A model generated the notes under the pieces. The model was not told where the DNA came from and ran no database searches. It worked only from the letters and a program-made list of their open reading frames with translations. From Jeotgalibacillus sp. S-D1 (GTDB lineage Bacteria; Bacillota; Bacilli; Bacillales; Jeotgalibacillaceae): 64,000 nt of DNA. Positions within the stretch are counted from its first letter, which is position 1. Each line of letters opens with the position of its first letter. The position numbers and the translations under genes were made by a program. Shown here one piece after another: positions 1-11,192 of this stretch. The stretch spans positions 1 to 64,000 of the forward strand of contig NZ_SMZR01000008.1 of assembly GCF_004358665.1 (NCBI RefSeq). Direction: 5' to 3'.

Positions 1-1736
<1,736 letters not shown>

Positions 1737-1771
1737 TTTTTCACTTCCTTTCATATATAAAAGCTTCATAT

Positions 1772-1798
1772 TATCTTATGAAAATAATTTAGAGTGGT
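1772..1798 (-). promoter_or_regulatory. Candidate sigma-K promoter of the collagen-like gene
   Basis: Read on the minus strand, AC (1797-1798) is followed by 16 bases and then CATAAGATA (1772-1780), matching the sigma-K pattern AC-N16-CATANNNTA. It lies 36 bases before the GTG start. Late mother-cell expression is expected for a spore-surface protein. The motif is short, so chance occurrence is possible. Confidence 0.45.
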
Positions 1799-2229
1799 TT
1801 AAGCATTTGTCCCTGTCTTTATTACATTTTTTGAAATTAATTCCTTTACCGGTACATGAGGTAAACCTTATAATTTCAAAACTACAAAACGGTAATTATC
1901 AAATAAATAATCTGCTTTCTTCAGATAAAAAGTGCTTATCCAACGCTACACTTTAATCAAATAATGATCTCAATTAATTATCGATAAGCTATTTAGTTTA
2001 AATCCTGCTTCCCTGTGACCAAAATTGGTTATGACCTTGAATATTTAAATCTTTTTAAAATTGGTTGCAGCATTTTTTTAAAGCTCATTAGGTTTTCAGA
2101 TGTACCTTCCTCAACGCTTTCAGCGCATAAGCCTAATATATTTTCATCTTTTCAATTCAAAATCCAAGGAAGCTTCTTTTGATAATACGGATACACTAGT
2201 AATGCGGGTCTCTAACTGCCCTTGTATTC

Positions 2230-2424
2230 TTTTTGGTCTCAAGACTCAGGGTGAACCGGTTATTTTTTTAAACTACCCATTTACTAGAATAGGAGAACTG
2301 TAATTAGTGTCTGGACGAGCAATTAATATGATTTCTTACAGAGTTACAAATGCATCTAATCTCTCTAAGGAGGCAGAGAGCCTGTTACAAGTCCTCCATT
2401 CATTACTCAAATTTTAAGTTTCAT
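2230..2424 (-). pseudogene. Remnant of an NTTRR-F1 collagen-like gene start
   Basis: On the minus strand an AAAGGGTGTGA site is followed by ATG at 2424 and then a frame that reads MKLKI-stop-VMNGG, LVTGSLPP and, after a stop and a one-base shift, LDAFVTL. This lines up with [13 protein letters not shown] and GLNASVTS of the intact gene at 1-1736. Several stops and a frameshift show that it is dead. Similarity fades below about 2300, so the lower boundary is approximate. Confidence 0.6.
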
Positions 2425-2567
2425 TTATTCACACCCTTTCTGCGTTTTTTAGAAACCCATATTTAATTTATAAGAGCTTCCTTATAGCTTATGGATATTA
2501 CTTGTTGTTGCTTATGTAGATAGCCTTAATTTTAAAATCTTTAAATTTATTGAGAATTAATAGATAG

Positions 2568-2595
2568 TTTAAATATTCTTACAAGAATATTTAAA
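2568..2595. repeat. Perfect 13-bp AT-rich inverted repeat
   Basis: Arms TTTAAATATTCTT (2568-2580) and AAGAATATTTAAA (2583-2595) are perfect and separated by two bases. It abuts the terminator hairpin at 2595-2626. It could be a transcription end for the plus strand or a protein site; its role is unknown. Confidence 0.6.
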
Positions 2596-2626
2596 AGGCA
2601 ATCCGGCTTATAGGCCGAATTGCCTT
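2595..2626 (-). terminator. Rho-independent terminator of the collagen-like gene 2640-4310
   Basis: On the minus strand AAGGCAATTCGGCC, a short loop and GGATTGCCTT form a stem with one mismatch, followed by TTTTAAATATT. It begins 14 bases after the stop codon. Confidence 0.8.
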
Positions 2627-2639
2627 CATTCATTCGCTG

Positions 2640-4310
2640 TTAGCTTAATCCGATGATATTTAATGCCCTTGTATTTGCTGTGATTGTTAATATATTTGTG
2701 CCTGTTACAGTTATTCTGATCTCATAAGTGTGAGTACCTGCAGCCGGGGTATCAAACCATGTCATATTAGGGATCTCACTAAATAATCGAACAATGTTTA
2801 TTGGCTTTTCACCCACATTAGTTTCAGATATAGTGGTGATAAGGGCATCGTCTCTGAAAAGTGAATATGCAACGGTATAATCGAATGCAGTACTTAAACC
2901 TGCTACTACATCAACCTCTACCATAGAATCAATTTTTAATGACTGTGTTCCATCAGTTGTTATAGATACCGTTAGAACTGTTGTTTCTTCATCAGGATTG
3001 ATTCCAGTACCAGCTTGGGACTGATCGAATTGGAATAAACCGACTCCTCCTGCTGGACCTGTTGGCCCTTGTGCTCCTGTTGGACCTGCTGGACCTGTGG
3101 CTCCTGCCGGTCCTGTGGCTCCCGCTGGACCTGTGGCTCCGGTTGCCCCTCCGCCTGGACCTGTTGGCCCTTGTGCTCCTGTTGGACCTGCTGGACCTGT
3201 GGCTCCTGCCGGACCTGTGGCTCCCGCTGGACCTGTGGCTCCCGTTGCTCCTCCGGCTGGGCCGGTTGGACCTTGTGCTCCGGTTGGACCTGCTGCGCCC
3301 GTTGCTCCTGCTGCGCCTGTCGCTCCTGCTGCGCCGGTTGGACCTGCTGCGCCCGTCGCTCCTGCTGCTCCATCTGCGCCCGTCGCTCCTGCTGCTCCGG
3401 TTGGACCTGCTGCGCCCGTCGCTCCTGTTACTCCCGCTGCTCCTGTTGGACCTGCTGCGCCTGTCGCTCCGTCTGCACCTGTCGCTCCTGCTGCTCCGGT
3501 TGGACCTGCTGCTCCGGTTGGGCCTGCTGCGCCTGTCGCTCCTGCTGCTCCGGTTGGACCTGCTGCTCCGGTTGCTCCGTCTGCACCTGTCGCTCCTGCT
3601 GCTCCGGTTGGACCTGCTGCTCCCGTTGCTCCGTCTGCACCTGTCGCTCCTGCTGCTCCGGTCGGACCTGCTGCTCCCGTTGCTCCATCTGCACCTGTTG
3701 CTCCCGTTGCTCCTGCTGCTCCGGTTGGACCTGCTGCTCCGTCTGCACCTGTCGCTCCTGCTGCTCCGGTTGGACCTGCTGCTCCCGTTGCTCCGTCTGC
3801 ACCTGTCGCTCCTGCTGCTCCGGTCGGACCTGCTGCTCCAGTTGGACCTGCTGCTCCAGTTGGACCTGCTGCTCCGGTCGGACCTGCTGCTCCAGTTGGA
3901 CCTGCTGCTCCCGTTGCTCCTGCTGCTCCAGTTGGACCTGCTGCTCCGGTTGGACCTGCTGCTCCGGTTGGACCCGGGGCACCTGTTGGGCCTGGGGCAC
4001 CTGTCGAGCCAGAATCATCAATGATTCCACTTACCTGTTTAAGCTTGTTATCCAGCAATAATTCTTTTTTCATTGCCAGTTCCAACATTTCTTGCACACT
4101 TTCATTTACTTCCAGAATTTCGGGTAAAGTAGCTGCATTAGATAGTCCTGGCAAGGTGCCAAGGGCATACTGAATTTTTTCTCCTTCTGCATTTAAGATA
4201 TGGGCCAGGCCTAACTCTTCCATCGCAATAGAAGCTAAAAGCAAATTAATGGCGTCATCTCTTGTGAGTGTAATATTTGGGGAAATATTGGGGATGTTTG
4301 GATGTGACAT
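2640..4310 (-). CDS. Collagen-like spore-surface protein, first of a duplicated pair
   Basis: 556 residues. Residues 1-100 form an N-terminal domain (starts [16 protein letters not shown]; central [17 protein letters not shown]) that I have seen in Bacillaceae spore-surface collagen-like proteins. Residues 101-420 are about 106 Gly-X-Y triplets, mainly [14 protein letters not shown] type. Residues 421-556 are a non-repetitive, beta-rich C-terminal domain likely to act as the trimerisation head, as the C-terminal domain of BclA does. No signal peptide is present, usual for mother-cell proteins assembled on the forespore. The start is supported by AAAGGAG nine bases upstream. The first 100 residues are identical to those of the gene at 4707-6404 although the DNA differs at about ten positions. 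Thr-rich Y positions are potential O-glycosylation sites. Function in the exosporium or outer coat is inference. Confidence 0.85.
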   Translation of the reverse strand: MSHPNIPNISPNITLTRDDAINLLLASIAMEELGLAHILNAEGEKIQYALGTLPGLSNAATLPEILEVNESVQEMLELAMKKELLLDNKLKQVSGIIDDSGSTGAPGPTGAPGPTGAAGPTGAAGPTGAAGATGAAGPTGAAGPTGAAGPTGAAGPTGAAGPTGAAGATGADGATGAAGPTGAAGATGADGAAGPTGAAGATGATGADGATGAAGPTGAAGATGADGATGAAGPTGAAGATGADGATGAAGPTGAAGATGAAGPTGAAGPTGAAGATGADGATGAAGPTGAAGVTGATGAAGPTGAAGATGADGAAGATGAAGPTGAAGATGAAGATGAAGPTGAQGPTGPAGGATGATGPAGATGPAGATGPAGPTGAQGPTGPGGGATGATGPAGATGPAGATGPAGPTGAQGPTGPAGGVGLFQFDQSQAGTGINPDEETTVLTVSITTDGTQSLKIDSMVEVDVVAGLSTAFDYTVAYSLFRDDALITTISETNVGEKPINIVRLFSEIPNMTWFDTPAAGTHTYEIRITVTGTNILTITANTRALNIIGLS

Positions 4311-4706
4311 TTGATTTCTCCTTTCATTTTTTTTTTGAACAATTAATATGGCAAATTAAAACCATAATTGCTCTTCATATACTATTCATTACCTGAAGCT
4401 TTGGTATAAGCTAATTACCTTAAAAAGATTTAGGGATTAACAAGACTGACTATATATGAGCAAACAATTTTTAAATGAATCGTAATAATCTACTATGATA
4501 ATAGGAGGAAATCTTATTCCTGGATTTACAGTTACTGTTTGAGCTATTAATGCTACTGATGCCATTGATAGCTCTGCATTTTTTACAAATGATGATCAAA
4601 ATTATTTACGATAAGCTGTATAGTATGGTCTTAGGTCCTGTCACCAAAGTTGAACCTAAACTTAAAAAATTATAATTCTCTATGCCGAAAATTAATTTTT
4701 TCGATT
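4311..4706. other. Intergenic region with a second decayed collagen-gene fragment
   Basis: Apart from the ribosome site of the gene ending at 4310 and the remnant at 4465-4582, a segment at about 4588-4680 (including GATAAGCT and CCTGT-ACCAAA blocks) resembles 1961-2050 near the first collagen-like gene. This points to old tandem duplication of a whole gene plus its flank. No intact gene is seen. Confidence 0.55.
4465..4582 (-). pseudogene. Fragment of an NTTRR-F1 domain gene with internal deletion
   Basis: The minus strand reads ASVALIAQTVTVNPGIRF joined directly to PPIIIV and DYYDSF. The intact protein at 1-1736 has [18 protein letters not shown], then about 17 further residues, then [14 protein letters not shown]. 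About 50 bases are missing and no start or repeat tract remains. It is clearly a relic of the same family. Confidence 0.7.
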
Positions 4707-6404
4707 CTATATACCTGCAATCCATGGCGACAAATTTATAATATCTGAGGTATTAATAATCTGCCCAACACTAAACAATGGTATATTCTGTACTCTAAAG
4801 TTAATCGGGAAAGCTGGTGCAGTTCCGCCTACACCGGTAAGTCTTCCTCCTAAAAATGCTCCATTAACTTGGTTGTATACCGCAAGATAATAAACATTAG
4901 TTGGCGAAAGAGTAACTGGTGCGGTTAACGGCAAAGTAAACAATCCTGGAGTTAGTGATGTGGCAACTGTGGTTACAGCAATAACCTGTGCAGAAGTTGT
5001 ACCAGTTGGCTGTAATACAGCCATTTGGAAGTTGCCGGTTGACCCTACTTGAGTAACATATGCAGCAAGACTGGTAATTGTAGTTGAATCGCCTTTATAT
5101 GCGAGAGCACCTATTGCCTGGCTGTTTCCTCCACTAACATTAAATGGAATTCGTTCATCTAGATCACCAATTTTAATTGTTTCAATAAATGACCCTGATC
5201 CAGCAGCCCCTGTTGGGCCTGGTGCTCCCGTTGCTCCGGCTGGACCGGTTGCTCCTGTTGCTCCGGCTGCTCCCGTTGCTCCGGCTGCTCCTGTTGCTCC
5301 GGCTGCTCCCGTTGCTCCTGTTGCTCCGGTTGCTCCTGTTGCTCCGGTTGCTCCGGTTGCTCCTGTTGCTCCTGTTGCCCCGGCTGCGCCTGTTGCTCCG
5401 GCTGCTCCGGTGGCTCCGGTTGCGCCTGTGGCTCCTGTAACCCCCGTTGCTCCGGCTGCGCCTGTTGCTCCTGTTGCCCCGGCTGCTCCCGTTGCTCCGG
5501 CTGCTCCTGTCGCTCCGGCTGCTCCCGTTGCTCCTGTTGCTCCGGTTGCTCCGGTTGCCCCGGCTGCTCCCGTTGCTCCTGTTGCTCCGGCTGCTCCGGT
5601 TGCTCCGGCTGCTCCCGTTGCTCCTGTTGCTCCGGTTGCTCCTGTTGCCCCGGCTGCTCCCGTTGCTCCTGTTGCTCCGGCTGCGCCTGTTGCTCCCGTT
5701 GCTCCGGCTGCTCCTGTTGCCCCGGCTGCTCCCGTTGCTCCGGCTGCTCCTGTGGCTCCGGTTGCCCCTGTTGCTCCGGCTGCTCCTGTGGCTCCGGTTG
5801 CCCCTGTTGCCCCTCCAGCTGGACCGGTTGGACCTTGTGCACCTGTTGCGCCTGTGGCTCCGGTTTGTCCAGCTGCTCCTGTGGCTCCGGTTGCTCCGGC
5901 TGCTCCTGTAACTCCAGTTGCCCCGGCTGCTCCGGCTGCGCCTGTGGCTCCGGTTGCGCCTGTTGCCCCGGCTGCTCCCGTTGCTCCGGCTGCTCCTGTT
6001 GCTCCCGTTGCTCCGGCTGCTCCGGTTGCGCCTGTTGCTCCTGTTGGACCCGGGGCACCTGTTGGACCCGGGGCACCTGTTGGACCCGGGGCACCTGTCG
6101 AGCCAGAATCATCAATGATTCCACTCACCTGTTTAAGCTTGTTATCCAGCAATAATTCTTTTTTCATTGCCAGTTCCAACATTTCTTGCACACTTTCATT
6201 TACTTCCAGAATTTCGGGTAAAGTAGCTGCATTGGATAGTCCTGGCAAGGTGCCAAGGGCATACTGGATTTTTTCTCCTTCTGCATTTAAGATATGGGCC
6301 AGACCTAATTCTTCCATTGCAATAGAAGCTAGAAGCAAATTGATGGCGTCATCTCTTGTGAGTGTGATATTTGGGGAAATATTGGGGATGTTTGGATGTG
6401 ACAC
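4707..6404 (-). CDS. Collagen-like spore-surface protein, second of the duplicated pair (GTG start)
   Basis: 565 residues. Residues 1-100 are identical to the protein at 2640-4310. Residues 101-403 are about 100 Gly-X-Y triplets dominated by GATGAAGATG, plus GAPGPTG blocks. Residues 404-565 are a different C-terminal beta-rich domain ([20 protein letters not shown] ... NLSPWIAGI), unrelated by eye to the head of its neighbour. The start is GTG where the sister gene has ATG; AAAGGAG sits at the same distance in both. The pair therefore shares an assembly or targeting leader and carries different heads, a pattern consistent with modular spore-surface filaments. No clear terminator follows the stop. 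Spore-surface role and glycosylation are inference from the family. Confidence 0.85.
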   Translation of the reverse strand: MSHPNIPNISPNITLTRDDAINLLLASIAMEELGLAHILNAEGEKIQYALGTLPGLSNAATLPEILEVNESVQEMLELAMKKELLLDNKLKQVSGIIDDSGSTGAPGPTGAPGPTGAPGPTGATGATGAAGATGATGAAGATGAAGATGATGATGAAGAAGATGVTGAAGATGATGAAGQTGATGATGAQGPTGPAGGATGATGATGAAGATGATGATGAAGATGAAGATGAAGATGATGAAGATGATGAAGATGATGATGATGAAGATGAAGATGATGAAGATGATGATGATGAAGATGAAGATGAAGATGATGAAGATGVTGATGATGATGAAGATGAAGATGATGATGATGATGATGATGATGAAGATGAAGATGAAGATGATGPAGATGAPGPTGAAGSGSFIETIKIGDLDERIPFNVSGGNSQAIGALAYKGDSTTITSLAAYVTQVGSTGNFQMAVLQPTGTTSAQVIAVTTVATSLTPGLFTLPLTAPVTLSPTNVYYLAVYNQVNGAFLGGRLTGVGGTAPAFPINFRVQNIPLFSVGQIINTSDIINLSPWIAGI

Positions 6405-6757
6405 TTGATTTCTCCTTTCATCTTTTTAAAGTTTGACATTTGATTTGCAAAAAACAGAGTTTGTTCATCAGTTACCATACATATCTTCAATGAATTTCTT
6501 TAAGCTAAAAAATTCAGGTAAATAAGTTAACACTCATTCGCTCCTTTTTTTGAAAATCTAGCAGTCCGAAGAACATTAAAAGACAATTAATAGAAGGTTC
6601 CCGTGAACAATATCCGCCATCCCTCCTTATGACGGAACTATTTCACCTATTGGTTTACAATAATGAAACTCTACTATTGTATGTTTTTAGAAGATTAGGG
6701 GTGATGACAAATTGACTATAAAATATTATTTATTTTACATATAAAAAACCAATGCCA
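6405..6757. other. Intergenic region upstream of the collagen-like gene
   Basis: No gene is seen. On the minus strand CATACAATA (6675-6683) fits the -10 of sigma-E and sigma-K promoters, with AC 17 bases further upstream, but it lies about 270 bases before the start codon. An AAGGAGG at about 6630 is followed too closely by an ATG to be a credible start. The terminator of the acetyltransferase gene occupies the right end. Confidence 0.4.
6675..6683 (-). promoter_or_regulatory. Possible sporulation (-10) promoter element
   Basis: CATACAATA on the minus strand matches the sigma-E -10 and the sigma-K CATANNNTA pattern. The -35 side is weak for sigma-E; for sigma-K an AC lies 17 bases upstream. 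It would give a leader of roughly 260 bases on the gene 4707-6404. Confidence 0.25.
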
Positions 6758-6773
6758 TTAATCAGCACTGGTT
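6743..6773 (-). terminator. Terminator overlapping the end of the acetyltransferase gene
   Basis: On the minus strand AACCAGTGC and GCATTGGTT pair (one G-U) around the stop codon and are followed by six T. The last codons of the gene are part of the stem. Confidence 0.7.
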
Positions 6774-7474
6774 TTAGTATTTTTGCTTAGCGGTTTGGAT
6801 GGATTTCCTACTACGATGTCCTTTGCGGCTACATTCTTTGTTACAACCGCTCCCGCTCCTACGATCGCACCTTCACCAATTATAATAGAAGGAAGTAATG
6901 TAGCATTGTTGCCAATTTTAGCTCCTTTTTTTATGACCGGCCCCGCATGAGCGTAGTTCCCCATTCCCATATATTTATCATTTGAAGAGGAAAAACAGGG
7001 TCCTATAAATACATCATCTTCAATTATCATGTCTGCTGTTACATAAGAGCCGGTTTGGATGGTTACTCTTTCCCCCACTGTGGTTTTATTCTCAACAATT
7101 GCGTTTCTTCCTACTATACTGTCTCTGCCTATCCGTACATTTTCTCTAATGCTGGCAAGATCACCGATAAAAACACCTTCACTTATATGAACTCCTCGAT
7201 ACACGACACAATTACTTCCTATTACGGCCCCAGTTTGAATGATCAGCGGAGATAACGTAAGAGAGGGTTTTCTTGCCATTTTTTTATTGGTGCCCGGGTA
7301 CCTGCCCAGCGTCGTTAGGTCATGGATGTGTACTTCATTTTCAATTACTGTATCCTTTTTGATGACAACATTATGGCCAATAATCACATTATCACCAATC
7401 TTTACTCCATCTTCTATCACCACATTTTCTCCAATAGAAACGTTTTTTCCTATTTGGGCGGCTGGACTAATCAT
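6758..7474 (-). CDS. WbpD-like UDP-sugar N-acetyltransferase (left-handed beta-helix)
   Basis: 238 residues built almost wholly of hexapeptide repeats ([LIV]-G-x4 type, for example IGDNVIIGHNVVI and IGEGAIVGAGAVVT), the mark of left-handed beta-helix acyltransferases. WbpD uses acetyl-CoA to acetylate the 3-amino group of UDP-GlcNAc(3NH2)A, giving UDP-2,3-diacetamido-2,3-dideoxy-glucuronate. The start ATG overlaps the stop of the WbpB-like gene by 4 bases, so the two are translationally coupled. The gene is last in the minus-strand operon 9665-6758. Other sugar N-acetyltransferases have the same fold; the specific call rests on the four-enzyme neighbourhood. Confidence 0.75.
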   Translation of the reverse strand: MISPAAQIGKNVSIGENVVIEDGVKIGDNVIIGHNVVIKKDTVIENEVHIHDLTTLGRYPGTNKKMARKPSLTLSPLIIQTGAVIGSNCVVYRGVHISEGVFIGDLASIRENVRIGRDSIVGRNAIVENKTTVGERVTIQTGSYVTADMIIEDDVFIGPCFSSSNDKYMGMGNYAHAGPVIKKGAKIGNNATLLPSIIIGEGAIVGAGAVVTKNVAAKDIVVGNPSKPLSKNTKTSAD

Positions 7475-8559
7475 GTTTTTTTCCTCCCAACAGATACTTG
7501 TTTCATTTCTTTTGTTGAAAAACTTGTCACCGGCATAGTTATCGGGTTTTTAAGATTATTTGACTGATAAATAGCGAAAATCGCTTCCAGGGCTCTTTTC
7601 CCTTCTGACGCATCCATGACAAGGTCTGATTGATCGTTTTCTATGCAGTCGATAAAATTTTGATACATATAGAAGTGTTCATTTTTTTTGCTGCTTAGTG
7701 TCTTAAGTTCCTCAACCAGCAGATCCCCGTTTTCGATAAAGCAATGGTCCAGCCGATCCAGCCCGTTCCCGCTGATGGTCAGTGATCCTTTTTCACAAAA
7801 CAAAGACAAAGAATATCCCTGATTGCTTGGTTTGGTCACTGAATTCACTTCAATGACTCCCTTTGCGTGATTCGAAAAATTAATAATGCCCGCAGCAAAA
7901 TCCTCCGTTTCTTTTTGATGGAGGCTGCCAGCACCAATTTCACCATAAACAGTCTCCATATCACCTAAAAGCCAGATTAATAAATCCACGATATGAATTC
8001 CCTGGTTAATCAGCATTCCGCCATCGTGTTCCCAGCTGCCTCTCCAGGTCGCTTGAGCATAGTACTCTGGTGAACGATTAATTCGGGCAGAAGCGACTCC
8101 CAGATAAGGATCTCCCAGGTGGCCTTCCTTGAGAACCTGTTTAATCTTTGCCATCACTGGCCTGTAACGGAGCTGGTGACAAACTAACACCTTCTTTTGT
8201 TTTGCTTTCGATAGGGAGATAATGTCATCTGCTTCTTCTATTGAGAGCGCCAAAGGCTTTTCTACTATTACATGTTTGCCTGCCAGTAAGGCCTGCTTTG
8301 CTATATTTCCGTGAAGCCCTGAAATAACAGCGATCAGGACAATATCGATTTCTTCATCTTGAATCAGGTCCAGATAATCTTCGTAATACTCGATTGAACC
8401 GATATGTCCTTTGGCTTTCCGGTAATAATTTGCTGCCGTTTCCATCTTGCTTTTTTGGACATCGCTTACTGCCGCTAATTCCACACGATTGATTCTGAGC
8501 AGGGTATCCAGGTGTTTTTGAGAAATATAACCGCAGCCGATTATCCCGATTTTCAACAT
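7471..8559 (-). CDS. WbpB-like Gfo/Idh/MocA oxidoreductase
   Basis: 362 residues. An N-terminal Rossmann nucleotide-binding motif (IGIIGCGYIS, residues 4-13) and the EKP motif (100-102) of the Gfo/Idh/MocA family are visible, followed by the alpha/beta substrate domain. In the Wbp pathway this enzyme oxidises C3 of UDP-GlcNAcA to the 3-keto sugar using NAD+. It overlaps the aminotransferase gene by 7 bases at its start and the acetyltransferase gene by 4 bases at its end. A GAGGAG site precedes the ATG. Substrate assignment is inference from gene context. Confidence 0.75.
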   Translation of the reverse strand: MLKIGIIGCGYISQKHLDTLLRINRVELAAVSDVQKSKMETAANYYRKAKGHIGSIEYYEDYLDLIQDEEIDIVLIAVISGLHGNIAKQALLAGKHVIVEKPLALSIEEADDIISLSKAKQKKVLVCHQLRYRPVMAKIKQVLKEGHLGDPYLGVASARINRSPEYYAQATWRGSWEHDGGMLINQGIHIVDLLIWLLGDMETVYGEIGAGSLHQKETEDFAAGIINFSNHAKGVIEVNSVTKPSNQGYSLSLFCEKGSLTISGNGLDRLDHCFIENGDLLVEELKTLSSKKNEHFYMYQNFIDCIENDQSDLVMDASEGKRALEAIFAIYQSNNLKNPITMPVTSFSTKEMKQVSVGRKKT

Positions 8560-9665
8560 GAAAGGATCTCCTCGCTTTCACGAATGGCTGCTATTACTTT
8601 ATCCTGGCTTTCGACACTCAAAAAAGGGTGCATTGGTATGGCAAACAGCTTTTCTGTAAGAGCTTCTGCGATTGGAAGGGACCCCTTTTGATACCCCAAT
8701 CCTTTAAAGGCTTCCTGCAAATGAAGACAGCAAGGGTAGTAAATTCCGGTTTGTACATTTTTCTGACGTAAATACTCAGTGATCTCTTTCCTGTAATCGG
8801 TTTCGAGGCAATATAGATGATAGACATGAAGGCTGCCTGAGGAGACTGCAGGCGAATGAACATGTTTCAGATCTTTTAAAGAAGCTCTGTACCTTGCAGC
8901 GATCGTACCTCTTTGCTGATTCCATTGATCAATATGTTTTAAGCAGGTGAGTAAAATAGCCGCATGCAATTCATCCAGTCTGCTGTTATAGCCAATTTCA
9001 TTATGAAAATATTTTTTTACGCTTCCATGTATTCGTAATGTCCGAATTCTCTTAGCGAGGGCAGGATCAGACGTTGTGATCATTCCACCGTCTCCTACTG
9101 TGCCAAGGTTTTTGGTTGGAAAAAATGAAAAACAAGCTGCATCTCCCAAGCTTCCTGCTGCTTTGCCTTTATACTCAGCACCGAATGCCTGACACGCATC
9201 TTCTATTACAAGTAGGTTATGTTTTTTTGCCAGTTGATTTATTTCATTCATATGGGCGGTCTGTCCGAACAGATGCACCGGTATAATGGCTTTCGTTTTT
9301 GGCGTGATTTTTTCCTCAATTTTTAGTGGACAGAGCGTAAATGTTATGGGGTCGATATCCACAAAAACAGGCGTTGCTCCCACTCTGCTAATCGCTTCTC
9401 CAGTGGCAAAAAAGGTAAATGGCGTCGTAATCACTTCGTCACCTTTTCCAATTCCGTAAGCATCAAGTGTAAGAATTAATGCATCCGTGCCGTTCGCAAC
9501 GGCAACAGCATGGGAGACCCCAAGTTTTTCAGCTATTTTCTCTTCCAATTCCTCCACTTTCGAACCTAAGATATACTGACCGCTTAGCAGGACCTTTTCC
9601 ATTTCATCTATTAATTCATCCTTAATGGTTCCAAATTGCTGTTTTAAATTGATTAATGGAATCAT
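8553..9665 (-). CDS. WbpE-like PLP aminotransferase (DegT/DnrJ/EryC1 family)
   Basis: 370 residues. The family pattern is clear: NGTDAL near residue 58, IEDACQAFGAEY (154-165) with the PLP-binding Asp156, and the Schiff-base Lys185 in FFPTKNLGTVGDGG. WbpE transfers an amino group to the 3-keto carbon, giving UDP-GlcNAc(3NH2)A. First gene of the minus-strand operon, with AAAGGAG before the ATG. The 186-base gap to the divergent dehydrogenase gene must hold promoters for both; I saw no convincing one. Other DegT enzymes make 4-amino sugars, so the exact substrate is inferred from the neighbours. Confidence 0.78.
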   Translation of the reverse strand: MIPLINLKQQFGTIKDELIDEMEKVLLSGQYILGSKVEELEEKIAEKLGVSHAVAVANGTDALILTLDAYGIGKGDEVITTPFTFFATGEAISRVGATPVFVDIDPITFTLCPLKIEEKITPKTKAIIPVHLFGQTAHMNEINQLAKKHNLLVIEDACQAFGAEYKGKAAGSLGDAACFSFFPTKNLGTVGDGGMITTSDPALAKRIRTLRIHGSVKKYFHNEIGYNSRLDELHAAILLTCLKHIDQWNQQRGTIAARYRASLKDLKHVHSPAVSSGSLHVYHLYCLETDYRKEITEYLRQKNVQTGIYYPCCLHLQEAFKGLGYQKGSLPIAEALTEKLFAIPMHPFLSVESQDKVIAAIRESEEILSC

Positions 9666-9851
9666 TCTGCCGCTCCTTTAAAAACAGATTCGTAGTACAT
9701 GATTATTTTATTTATAAATTCCTGGGTGGTGACAATATAGAAAAATAAGTCATTACTTGGCGCAGGGTTGACTTTTTACGTTCAAATAGTAACTCCTCAT
9801 ATTTAATGGCATATAAAGTAGTACCACTGATTTTTTGAAAGGAACGAAAAT

Positions 9852-11183
9852 ATGTCACTTAAAAATAAAAGCAAGGATGAACATGTTCATACAAATAATG
9901 AAGAGAAAATAGTAATTGGCATGGTCGGTCTTGGCTATGTAGGATTGCCCGTAGCATTGGGGTTTTCCAAAAAATACAGCGTGATCGGTTATGACGTGAG
10001 CCCTAAAAGAGTTCAGACCTTATCAAATTTTGAGGATTATACGGGGGAAGTTACAGGGGAGCAATTGAAAAACTCCGGCATTGTATTTACAACCGACGAA
10101 AAAAAGTTAAACCAATGCAGTTTTATCATTGTCGCTGTTCCCACTCCTATTTCAACGAGCAAAGAACCCGATTTAACCTACTTAAAAAATGCCTCAGCTG
10201 TGATCGGGAAAAATCTTTCGAAGGATGCTGTTGTTGTATATGAGTCCACTGTTTATCCAGGCGCCACAGAAGAAGTCTGCATCCCTATTCTGGAAGCTCA
10301 CTCCGGCTTACAGGCAGGGAAGGATTTTTTTGTTGGTTATTCACCGGAAAGAATTAATCCAGGGGATAAGGAACATACCTTTGAAGTCGTAAACAAAGTC
10401 GTATCCGCCCAGGATGAAAAAACACTGGAGAAAGTCTACCAGCTGTATCAAAGTGTCATTACAGCACAAGTTGTTAAAGCTTCTACGATTAAGGTAGCGG
10501 AAGCTTCAAAAATACTTGAAAATACGCAGCGGGATATTAATATTGCCTTAATGAATGAAGTTTCCCTAATCTTTAATAAGTTAGGCATTGATACCTTTGC
10601 AGCAATTGAAGCAGCCAGTTCAAAATGGAACTTCATACCATTTCACCCTGGACTCGTTGGAGGGCACTGTATTGGAGTCGATCCATACTATTTAATCCAT
10701 AAATCAAAAGCAGCCGGATACATCCCTCACTTTTTGAGCGCTGCAAGGGAAATTAATGATTTTATGCCGGAATATATCGTTACTTCCTTACTTAAAGAAG
10801 CTGTATTGCAGAAAAAGAATCCAAACGATCTTGTTATTACCGTTATGGGTGTGACATTTAAACCAGATATCCCTGATATTCGCAATTCAAAGGCAATTGA
10901 AATCATAGAGGAATTGCAAAACCTGGGATTAAAGGTACAGGTATGCGATCCTCATGTTAAGAAAGAGCAATTTGCAAGTGAAGCATTGATCGATTTAAAA
11001 AAACTGGATCAATTAGAAAAAGCGGATGTGTTACTTATAGCCGTTCCTCACAGTGCTTTTATCACTCTGCCTGTAAATATCTTTAAAGATCTGTTGAAAG
11101 ACAGAAAGGGTATTATTATGGATATTAAAGGACTCCTCTCCTCTTCAGAGCTGGGGGATGACATCGTATTGTGGAAACTATAA
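9852..11183 (+). CDS. WbpA/TviB-type UDP-N-acetylhexosamine 6-dehydrogenase
   Basis: 443 residues of the UDP-glucose/GDP-mannose dehydrogenase superfamily. The NAD-binding GLGYVG is at 26-31 and the catalytic Cys273 lies in GLVGGHCIGVDPYYL, a form typical of UDP-GlcNAc/UDP-GalNAc dehydrogenases (WbpA, TviB, WbpO) rather than UDP-glucose dehydrogenase. It would oxidise UDP-GlcNAc to UDP-GlcNAcA using two NAD+. It is divergent from the WbpE/B/D-like operon, and the four enzymes together make UDP-GlcNAc3NAcA. A GAAAGGAACG site precedes the ATG. A hydrophilic tail of about 18 residues precedes the Rossmann domain. Confidence 0.85.
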   Translation: MSLKNKSKDEHVHTNNEEKIVIGMVGLGYVGLPVALGFSKKYSVIGYDVSPKRVQTLSNFEDYTGEVTGEQLKNSGIVFTTDEKKLNQCSFIIVAVPTPISTSKEPDLTYLKNASAVIGKNLSKDAVVVYESTVYPGATEEVCIPILEAHSGLQAGKDFFVGYSPERINPGDKEHTFEVVNKVVSAQDEKTLEKVYQLYQSVITAQVVKASTIKVAEASKILENTQRDINIALMNEVSLIFNKLGIDTFAAIEAASSKWNFIPFHPGLVGGHCIGVDPYYLIHKSKAAGYIPHFLSAAREINDFMPEYIVTSLLKEAVLQKKNPNDLVITVMGVTFKPDIPDIRNSKAIEIIEELQNLGLKVQVCDPHVKKEQFASEALIDLKKLDQLEKADVLLIAVPHSAFITLPVNIFKDLLKDRKGIIMDIKGLLSSSELGDDIVLWKL

Positions 11184-11192
11184 ACACATAAT

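Larger units (their letters stand above)
1755..2639. other. Long intergenic stretch with decayed collagen-gene sequence
   Basis: No intact gene is seen. The stretch holds the sigma-K-like promoter at 1772-1798, a segment at about 1961-2050 that resembles 4588-4680, the remnant of an NTTRR-F1 gene start at 2230-2424, a perfect AT-rich inverted repeat at 2568-2595 and the terminator at 2595-2626. The plus-strand open frames here have no ribosome site and no recognisable motif. Confidence 0.6.

Noticed and set aside
6590-6640. 13-codon frame after AAGGAGG on the minus strand
   Set aside because: The ATG is one base from the site, too close for initiation, and the frame is very short.
9666-9851. 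Sporulation promoter between the divergent sugar genes
   Set aside because: CATATAAA and CATATTTA occur but without a matching -35 at proper spacing.
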